A stretch of 5,626 nt of DNA, taken from the NCBI GenBank assembly GCA_030428345.1, contig JAUIBM010000233.1, positions 1 to 5,626 on the forward strand, given 5' to 3'. The notes under the pieces were generated by a model that was given only the letters and a program-made list of their open reading frames with translations, was not told where the DNA came from and did no database searches. This document shows positions 1 through 4,777 of the stretch, in pieces. The stretch's first letter is position 1, and the number at the start of each line of letters is the position of its first letter. A program made the translations under genes and the position numbers. The stretch comes from Alphaproteobacteria bacterium (GTDB taxonomy: Bacteria > Pseudomonadota > Alphaproteobacteria > Rhizobiales > Rhizobiaceae).

Positions 1-193
1 CGGGCGGGCGCGGAGAAATCAGCTCCATGTAGGCGTTCATCACCAGTACGGCGGTCATGCCCTCGGGCATCTCCGGCGCGCAGGCGGCGTCGCCGGGGAA
101 CAGTGCGGTCCATTTCTCGAAGAGCGCTTCGTCCAGCGTCACCGGCGCTTCGCCAAAGCTCTTGCCGGGCTGGAAATCCTCGAAGGTGATCAT
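1..193 (-). CDS. MaoC-like hotdog-fold protein, N-terminal part (cut by window edge)
   Basis: The first 64 codons of a gene that continues beyond base 1. The protein begins MITFEDFQPGKSF, the usual N-terminus of MaoC-type dehydratases ('F-x-D-F-x-P-G'), followed by a helix and an FPGD segment (residues 32-35). Canonical R-hydratase 2/MaoC enzymes have Asp-x(4-5)-His here; Asp35 is present, but the following residues (AACAPEM) contain no His, so this chain may be a non-catalytic or altered partner. It starts with ATG at 193-191, overlapping the TGA of the DUF35 gene upstream in the ATGA arrangement. An AGAGGAA ribosome site sits 6 bases before the ATG, inside the DUF35 reading frame. The likely role is hydration of, or binding to, an enoyl-CoA in the pathway of this operon, perhaps with the DUF35 protein. 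A thioesterase-like hotdog is the alternative. The fold is fairly certain; the function is not. Confidence 0.72.
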   Translation of the reverse strand, partial: MITFEDFQPGKSFGEAPVTLDEALFEKWTALFPGDAACAPEMPEGMTAVLVMNAYMELISPRPP

Positions 194-597
194 GCGTCGT
201 TCCTCTGCGCCTGCGGCATCTTGAAGGCGTCCGCGCCGCGCGGCTCGAAGACGATCTCAACCTTGTCGCCAATCCGGGTCTCCAGCCGGTCATCGCCGAT
301 CACGTTCAGCATCAGCCGCACGCCTTCGGTCACATCGACCAACGCCAGGACGTAGGGCAGATGGTCGCGGAACGCCTTGGTCGGGCCGCGGTGGACGATG
401 GAGAAGCTGGCGACGGTGCCGCGCCTGCCGCTGTCGAGCCAGACCAGATCAGGCGACTGGCATTTACCGCACCAGCTGCGCGGGACGGCCTGCGCGGCGC
501 CGCAGGCGGTGCAGTGTTGCAAGACCAGACGGCCCTGTTGCGCTGCATCCCAATAGGGGCGGCTGTCGGCGTTCGGCGTGGGGATGGGCAGATCCAT
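190..597 (-). CDS. DUF35 zinc-ribbon/OB-fold protein, partner of the thiolase-like protein
   Basis: A 135-residue protein with the standard DUF35 layout. An N-terminal helix with the 'RPYWDAAQQGRLVLQ' pattern (residues 13-27) leads into a rubredoxin-like zinc ribbon, Cys29-x2-Cys32 and Cys43-x2-Cys46, and then an OB-fold from about residue 55 to 125 (GTVASFSIVHRG, PYVLALVDV, GDKVEIVFEP). The length is typical of the family. DUF35 proteins are small acyl-CoA-binding partners of thiolase-superfamily proteins; in actinobacterial steroid degradation the DUF35 domain of ChsH2 binds the aldolase Ltp2 and is needed for its activity. The ATG follows the thiolase-like stop codon by only 3 bases, with an AGGAA ribosome site 6 bases upstream, and the stop codon overlaps the next start. 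The order thiolase-like, DUF35, MaoC is the classical one. All four zinc ligands are present, so it should be functional and cytoplasmic. Confidence 0.93.
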   Translation of the reverse strand: MDLPIPTPNADSRPYWDAAQQGRLVLQHCTACGAAQAVPRSWCGKCQSPDLVWLDSGRRGTVASFSIVHRGPTKAFRDHLPYVLALVDVTEGVRLMLNVIGDDRLETRIGDKVEIVFEPRGADAFKMPQAQRNDA

Positions 598-600
598 GGG

Positions 601-1764
601 TTATTCCTGTCCCAGAACGAGGCTGCAATGGGCCGAAAGGATGCCACCATCACCATGGACGAAGGCCAGCTCTGCGCCATCGACCTGGCGCGCATCGGCC
701 TCGCCGCGCAATTGATGGGCAGCCTCAACGATGTGGAAGGCGCCGCCGGCAGCGCCGGAATGACCATAGCTCATCAGCCCGCCGTGGGTATTGGTGGGCA
801 GCCGCCCGCCAAGCGACAGATCGCCTGCCAGCGCGGCCTTGCCAGCCTCGCCCTTGTTGAAGAAGCCGATCGATTCCAGCTCGACCAGCAGGGTGATGGT
901 GAAGCTGTCGTAGATCTCGGCGACGTCGATATCCGCCGCCGTCACGCCTGCTTGGGCAAAGGCCATTGTCGAGGAGGTCTTGCAACCGAACTCCGTGAGC
1001 GAGGGGGCGGCCATGATGTGTTCGTGCGTATGACCCTGGCCGCTGCCCAGCACGCGCACCGGCTTGCGGGTATCGCGGGCGGCGTCGGCAGCGCTGACAA
1101 TCACCGCAGCGCCGCCGTCGGAGATCAGGCAGCAGTCCAGCAGCCGCAGCGGTGAGGCGATGACGCGGCTGTCGGAGACCTCCTCCAGCGTCAGTGGATC
1201 GCGCTTGGTCGCCTTGGGGTGCAGCGCCGCATGGGCGCGGGCGGCGACCGAGATCGCCGACAGCTCGTCGCGCGAGATGCCGTAGCGGTGCAGATAGGCC
1301 TGCGCGACCAGCGCATAGGAAGCCGGCACCGACATGCCATAGGGCTGTTCGAACTCCGGATGACCCACAGTGGCCAGCGCCGCCACCGCGCCGTCCCGGC
1401 TCATGCCGGTCAGCCTGTTGTCACCGGTGACGCAGAGGACGTGACGGCAGGCGCCGGATTCGACCAGCGCGACGGCATTGGCCAGCATTATGCAGGCGGT
1501 GGCGCCGCCGGCCTGGATGGCCGTGTTGAAGGTCGGGCTGATGCCGTAATATTCGCAGAAAACCGAGCTCAGCATCAGATGTGGCACGGTCATCGAATAG
1601 CCGCAGAGTACGCCGTCGATATCCGAGGCCTTCAGCCCGGCGTCCGTCAGCGCGGCATTGGCGGCTTCGGCATGCAGGCCCATCGCGGTCGATCCCGGCA
1701 ACTCGCCCATGGCCGTGTCGGCAACGCCGGTGATGCGCGCGCTATGTTGTTTGCGGAGCGTCAC
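601..1764 (-). CDS. Thiolase-like lipid-transfer protein (SCP-x type, lacks catalytic Cys; candidate acyl-CoA aldolase)
   Basis: A 387-residue member of the thiolase superfamily, of the lipid-transfer/acetyl-CoA acetyltransferase-like branch. The GTG at 1764-1762 is chosen as start: it overlaps the TGA of the crotonase gene (GTGA), has an AAGGA site 9 bases upstream, and gives the family's usual length. An in-frame ATG 34 codons earlier lies inside the crotonase gene and adds unrelated sequence. Visible landmarks are the N-terminal thiolase half with 'ALTDAGLKASDIDGVL' (38-53), the nucleophile loop 'NTAIQAGGATA' (80-90), 'SDGGAAVIV' (215-223), 'AEIYDSFTI' (282-290) and 'GGLMSYGHSGAAGG' (328-341) with the conserved His335. 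At the position of the reactive Cys (about residue 87) there is Gly. The C-terminal loop 'VHGDGG' (369-374) also lacks the second Cys. Ordinary thiolysis is therefore unlikely. The neighbouring DUF35 gene supports an Ltp2-like retro-aldol role. Family assignment is firm; the aldolase role is inferred. Confidence 0.92.
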   Translation of the reverse strand: MTLRKQHSARITGVADTAMGELPGSTAMGLHAEAANAALTDAGLKASDIDGVLCGYSMTVPHLMLSSVFCEYYGISPTFNTAIQAGGATACIMLANAVALVESGACRHVLCVTGDNRLTGMSRDGAVAALATVGHPEFEQPYGMSVPASYALVAQAYLHRYGISRDELSAISVAARAHAALHPKATKRDPLTLEEVSDSRVIASPLRLLDCCLISDGGAAVIVSAADAARDTRKPVRVLGSGQGHTHEHIMAAPSLTEFGCKTSSTMAFAQAGVTAADIDVAEIYDSFTITLLVELESIGFFNKGEAGKAALAGDLSLGGRLPTNTHGGLMSYGHSGAAGGAFHIVEAAHQLRGEADARQVDGAELAFVHGDGGILSAHCSLVLGQE

Positions 1765-2579
1765 GCTTGGCTGTCCTTTTTGCTCATGCGGTCCCAGTCG
1801 AAGGCAAGCGGCTGCTTGTCGAGGAAGCGTTGCACCGCCTCTTTGTGGTAGTCGGAAGCGAGGCACAGCGCCTGCGCCATCGCCTCCATATCGGCCAGTG
1901 CGCGCTGGTCGCTGTGCAGCGCCTGGTTGAGGATGGTCTTGGACATCCCGGTCGCCAGTCGCGAGGCGCTGTCGAAGCGGCGGGCGAGGGTGAGGGCCGC
2001 GTCCATCAGCGCCTCGGGTTGGTGGATCTCCAGCACGATGCCGAGGTCTTTGGCTTCCTCCGCACCGAAGGAGCGGGCAGTCATCACCAGCTCCTTGGCG
2101 CGGGCGAGCCCGACGATGCGCGGTAGCAGGAAGAAGCCGCCCAGGTCCGGTACCAGGCCGATGCGGGAGAAGACGGCGCAGAACCGCGCGCGGGGCGAGG
2201 CCAGCACGAAATCCGCCGCCAGCGCAAGGTTCAGCCCGGCGCCATAGGCCGGGCCGTCGACGGCGGCGATCACCGGCAGCTCCAGATTGGAGAGTTCGGT
2301 GAACCAGGTGTGCAGTAGCGCGATCCGCTCGCGGTTGGCCTCGACCGGGCGCTCCTCCTCCGACAGCGCTTTGAGATCGCCACCGGCGCAGAACGCGCCG
2401 CCCTCGCCGGTGATGATCAAGGCGCGCAGGTCGCGGTCGGCGCGGATCTTCGGCAGCAGCGCGGCGATCTCCTCGCGCATGGAGATGTCCAGAGCATGAC
2501 GGACTTCGGGCCGGGTAAAGCGGATCATGCCGGTGCGCCCCTGAGTCTCATAGGTAAGCGTCTGGTAGGTTTCGGTCAT
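1761..2579 (-). CDS. Enoyl-CoA hydratase/isomerase (crotonase) family protein, probably PaaG-like isomerase
   Basis: A 272-residue crotonase-fold protein of full family length. The first oxyanion-hole segment is 'FCAGGDLK' (63-70) and the second is 'GPAYGAGLNLALAAD' (109-123). The segment 'FSRIGLVPDLGGFFLLPRIVG' spans residues 137-157. In true hydratases two glutamates are catalytic, in the 'GGGCELA' and 'GQPE' motifs; here they align with Asn117 and Phe137. The protein instead carries Asp145 in 'VPDLGG', the position used by PaaG-type and delta3-delta2 enoyl-CoA isomerases. An isomerase, or another crotonase reaction, is thus more likely than hydration. It is the first gene of the downstream operon. 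The start ATG has only a weak upstream purine stretch (GCGAGA), and the 121 bases before it hold a candidate promoter. Its TGA overlaps the GTG start of the thiolase-like gene. The basic C-terminal tail (DRMSKKDSQA) follows a typical final helix. Confidence 0.94.
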   Translation of the reverse strand: MTETYQTLTYETQGRTGMIRFTRPEVRHALDISMREEIAALLPKIRADRDLRALIITGEGGAFCAGGDLKALSEEERPVEANRERIALLHTWFTELSNLELPVIAAVDGPAYGAGLNLALAADFVLASPRARFCAVFSRIGLVPDLGGFFLLPRIVGLARAKELVMTARSFGAEEAKDLGIVLEIHQPEALMDAALTLARRFDSASRLATGMSKTILNQALHSDQRALADMEAMAQALCLASDYHKEAVQRFLDKQPLAFDWDRMSKKDSQA

Positions 2580-2618
2580 GTGGTCTCGCTTGGATATTTC
2601 TTATGGAGAAGATAATTT

Positions 2619-2633
2619 GTAATAGAGAATTAC
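2619..2633. promoter_or_regulatory. Palindromic operator candidate GTAAT-N5-ATTAC
   Basis: A perfect 5-bp inverted repeat with a 5-base centre (GTAATagagaATTAC on the plus strand). It covers the end of the candidate -10 element and the expected transcription start. A dimeric repressor bound here would block the promoter. No regulator gene is present in the window, so the binding family cannot be named. Chance occurrence in AT-rich DNA is possible. Confidence 0.3.
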
Positions 2634-2656
2634 CGCCCTGCCGGATCTTTTGTCAA
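2629..2656 (-). promoter_or_regulatory. Candidate sigma-70 promoter for the crotonase-thiolase-DUF35-MaoC operon
   Basis: On the minus strand TTGACA (2656-2651) matches the -35 consensus exactly. After a 16-base spacer comes GGTAAT (2634-2629), which matches the last four positions of TATAAT but lacks the conserved A at the second. Initiation would fall near 2622, giving a leader of about 40 bases before the crotonase ATG. The perfect -35 box and the AT-rich downstream DNA support the call. The weak -10 and the overlap with a hairpin arm argue for caution or for activator dependence. Confidence 0.42.
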
Positions 2657-2676
2657 CCGGATATCCGACAGGGCGG
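2633..2676 (-). terminator. Stem-loop after the TRAP permease gene (terminator or attenuator candidate)
   Basis: Arms 2633-2646 (CCGCCCTGCCGGAT) and 2663-2676 (ATCCGACAGGGCGG) form a 14-bp stem around a 16-base loop. The single non-Watson-Crick position (2641/2668) is a U-G wobble in the minus-strand transcript but an A-C mismatch in the plus-strand one, so the fold suits minus-strand RNA. It begins 24 bases after the permease stop. What follows is AU-rich (TAATTCTCTATTAC) but is not a clean U-run, so termination may be partial, or the hairpin may stabilise the 3' end of the mRNA. The candidate -35 box lies in the loop. Confidence 0.5.
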
Positions 2677-2700
2677 GAGAGGAGAGCGATTGCGTTTGGG

Positions 2701-4698
2701 TCAGATACGCTCGGCCTCCGGGAGGGACGGTCGCCCAAACCGCACGAGCAGGACGCCGGGCAGGCCGAGCGCCAGCGCCAGCAGCAGCAGGATGCCCTGG
2801 GTCAGCCCCAGCATGCCACCGCCGGGCGCTGCCATGACGATGCCACCCGCACCCAGCAGCATCCGGGCGAGCCATCCCGCAGCGCCGTCGGGGATTCGTC
2901 CGATGCCCAGCAGGTAGCCCTGCAGCGCTGCGGCCACCAAAAGTACGCCGAGGATCGCGGTGACCAGCACCGAGATCACTTCAGCCACGCTGCCCAGGCC
3001 CAGCAGCGCCGGGTTCAGGACGAAGAAGAACGGGATGAAATAGATGATCGAGCCGATCCGCATCGCCTCCATCCCTGTCTGCATTGGGCCAGAACGCGCG
3101 ATGGTCGAGGCGGCGAAAGCCGCCAGCGCCACCGGTGGTGTGATATAGCTCAGCATGCCCCAGTAGAGCAGAAACATATGCACCGCGATCGGGTTCAACC
3201 CCAGAGCGGTCAGCGCCGGCGCCAGGATGATGGCGAGGAAGATGTAGGCCGCCGTTACCGTCATGCCGATGCCCAGGATGAAGCTGGTCAACGCCCCCAT
3301 GAACAGCAACAGGATCGGTGTGCCGCCGGCAAGGAACACCAGATCGTTGGTCAGCGTGCCGGTCATACCGGTGACCTGCAGCGCGCCGACGATCAGGCCG
3401 ATGGCGCCCAGTAGCGTGGCGATCTCAGCCAGCAGGCAGCCAGTGGCGAACAGGAAATCCACCGTCCGGGCCGGGCTCATCCGGTGGCGCGGTCCAATCT
3501 GGTTGATCACCAGCAGCAGCGCGGTGGCATAGAAGGGCGCACGGGCCTCCTGCTTAATGAAGATCAGCATCCAGACCAGCAGCGCGAAGACAAAGAGGTA
3601 GTGCCAGCCCCGCTTCACTACCTCGCTGATCCGAGGCAGCTCTTCTTTCGGCAGGCCGCGAAGATGGTTGCGGGCGGCATAGGCGTCGATCTGGATGAAC
3701 AGGCCGAGGTAATAGAGGAACGAGGGAATAATCGCGGCGATGGCGATGTCGACGTAACGGACGTTGAGGAAATTCGCCATGATGAAAGCCGTGGCGCCCA
3801 TGATCGGCGGCATCAGCACGCCGCCGGTGGAGGCGCAGGCCTCGATCGCGCCGGCGGTCTTGGCGCGTACGCCGATCCGCTGCATGGCCGGAATGGTCAA
3901 TGTGCCGGTGGTCAGGACATTGGTAACCGGCCCGCCCGACATCGAGCCGAAGAAGCCAGAGGAGAAGATCGCCACCTTGGCCGGACCACCGCGCACATGC
4001 CCCATCATCGCGAAGGCAAGGTCGATGAAGAAGCTACCGGCGCCGGTGTAGAGCAGCGCGATGCCGAAGATCATGAAGCCGAAGACCAGCAGACCGAAGG
4101 CCCGCATCGGGATGCCAAGATAGCTTTCCTCGGAGAAGAAATGGAAGGCCGATGTCTCCCAAATCGAGGATTGTACACCCGACATGAACTCCGGCATGAA
4201 CTGGACATAGGCCGGATAGGGCGAGATCAGCGCCACAACGATGAAGATCGGCCAGCCACCGACGCGGCGGCCGCCTTCCAGTACCAGCGCCCACATCAGC
4301 AGGCTTGCATAGATCGCCCGGTCGGGCGCGATGTATTCCCAGGCCTGATCCAGGATCGCATTGGCATTGGCGACCAGATAGGCGGTCATCGCCAGCGACA
4401 CCGCAAAGAGCGCCACGTCATACCAGGGCACGCTTGTGCGTGCGGCACTCGGACCGGCGGGCAGCACCAAGAAAGTCATCGCCAGCAGCGTACCTGCGAT
4501 CAGGTAGAGATAGCGGTTTTCGATCAGCAGGCTGCCGGTCAGTGCCTTGATCGCGCCCAGCATGAAGATCTGGTTGATCACCACCGCCAAGACAAAGGCA
4601 GTCAGAAGGATCACCACGGCCTTCCAGATCGGTCCGAGGCGGCGATAGCGCTGCGCCTCGACGTCGTTGATGGCCGTATCGGCCTGCGCCTCGGTCAT
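2701..4698 (-). CDS. TRAP transporter fused permease (DctQ-DctM type, TAXI-associated)
   Basis: A 665-residue, very hydrophobic inner-membrane protein of the 4TM/12TM fused TRAP permease family. The N-terminal DctQ-like part (about residues 25-165) has hydrophobic segments near 26-46, 62-80, 93-111 and 129-159. The DctM-like part (about 195-565) carries the family's signature stretches: 'SSGFFGSMSGGPVTN' (246-260), 'GAIEACASTGGVLMPPIMG' (283-301), 'LGIGMTVTAAYIF' (475-487) and 'YWGMLSYITPPVALAAF' (512-528), the last two resembling the second half of the inverted repeat. Hydrophobic segments after residue 570 (about 571-599, 612-626 and 632-652) form a short C-terminal membrane extension. The family uses an ion gradient, usually sodium, to drive uptake of a substrate, usually an organic acid, handed over by the periplasmic binding protein encoded just upstream. 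The ATG follows a strong GGGAGGAGG site by 6 bases. The transported compound cannot be told from the sequence. Confidence 0.95.
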   Translation of the reverse strand: MTEAQADTAINDVEAQRYRRLGPIWKAVVILLTAFVLAVVINQIFMLGAIKALTGSLLIENRYLYLIAGTLLAMTFLVLPAGPSAARTSVPWYDVALFAVSLAMTAYLVANANAILDQAWEYIAPDRAIYASLLMWALVLEGGRRVGGWPIFIVVALISPYPAYVQFMPEFMSGVQSSIWETSAFHFFSEESYLGIPMRAFGLLVFGFMIFGIALLYTGAGSFFIDLAFAMMGHVRGGPAKVAIFSSGFFGSMSGGPVTNVLTTGTLTIPAMQRIGVRAKTAGAIEACASTGGVLMPPIMGATAFIMANFLNVRYVDIAIAAIIPSFLYYLGLFIQIDAYAARNHLRGLPKEELPRISEVVKRGWHYLFVFALLVWMLIFIKQEARAPFYATALLLVINQIGPRHRMSPARTVDFLFATGCLLAEIATLLGAIGLIVGALQVTGMTGTLTNDLVFLAGGTPILLLFMGALTSFILGIGMTVTAAYIFLAIILAPALTALGLNPIAVHMFLLYWGMLSYITPPVALAAFAASTIARSGPMQTGMEAMRIGSIIYFIPFFFVLNPALLGLGSVAEVISVLVTAILGVLLVAAALQGYLLGIGRIPDGAAGWLARMLLGAGGIVMAAPGGGMLGLTQGILLLLALALGLPGVLLVRFGRPSLPEAERI

Positions 4699-4704
4699 AC
4701 CGGG

Positions 4705-4713
4705 CCTCCTCCC
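4705..4713 (-). promoter_or_regulatory. Strong ribosome binding site of the permease gene
   Basis: The minus strand reads GGGAGGAGG, 6 bases before the ATG at 4698. It fixes the permease start and is the strongest Shine-Dalgarno sequence in the window. Confidence 0.75.
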
Positions 4714-4745
4714 TCAGAATCCGCTTCGGAATGGCGGTGTCGCTG

Positions 4746-4764
4746 GGGCCGCTCCGAGAGGCCC
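4746..4764 (-). other. Small GC-rich hairpin between binding-protein and permease genes
   Basis: In the 79-base spacer the arms GGGCC (4746-4750) and GGCCC (4760-4764) are complementary. An alternative pairing gives 7 bp with a 2-base bulge and a CGA loop. No U-run follows, so it is not a classical terminator. Hairpins between a binding-protein gene and its permease gene often raise the amount of binding protein relative to permease by shielding the upstream mRNA. That role is inferred here. Confidence 0.35.
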
Positions 4765-4777
4765 GCAGCGAGCGACG

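Larger units (their letters stand above)
2580..2700 (-). promoter_or_regulatory. Intergenic regulatory region between TRAP permease and CoA-ester operon
   Basis: The only non-coding stretch over 100 bases. From the permease stop onwards it contains a GC-rich stem-loop (2633-2676), then an AT-rich stretch (2591-2632, only 10 G or C in 42 bases, very unlike the GC-rich surroundings), and finally the crotonase start. The compositional dip is what one expects of a promoter in a GC-rich genome. This region most likely separates two transcription units that may also be read through together. Confidence 0.6.

Noticed and set aside
361..1155. A 264-codon plus-strand open frame opposite the thiolase-like and DUF35 genes
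   Set aside because: No family features; it spans the junction of two well-supported genes on the opposite strand and has no convincing ribosome site.
601..1764. Annotation as an ordinary acetyl-CoA acetyltransferase (degradative thiolase)
   Set aside because: Both classical catalytic cysteine positions lack Cys, and the adjacent DUF35 gene points to the lipid-transfer/aldolase branch.
1219..1851. A 210-codon plus-strand open frame
   Set aside because: It is antisense to the conserved N-terminal half of the thiolase-like protein and shows no domain.
1765..1866. ATG start 34 codons upstream for the thiolase-like gene
   Set aside because: The extra sequence lies in the crotonase gene, has no thiolase similarity, and would replace a GTG start with a good ribosome site and a classical 4-base overlap.
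2650..3414. A 254-codon plus-strand open frame
   Set aside because: Its polar, Gln/His/Arg-rich translation is typical of the antisense of hydrophobic segments; the permease on the other strand explains the sequence.
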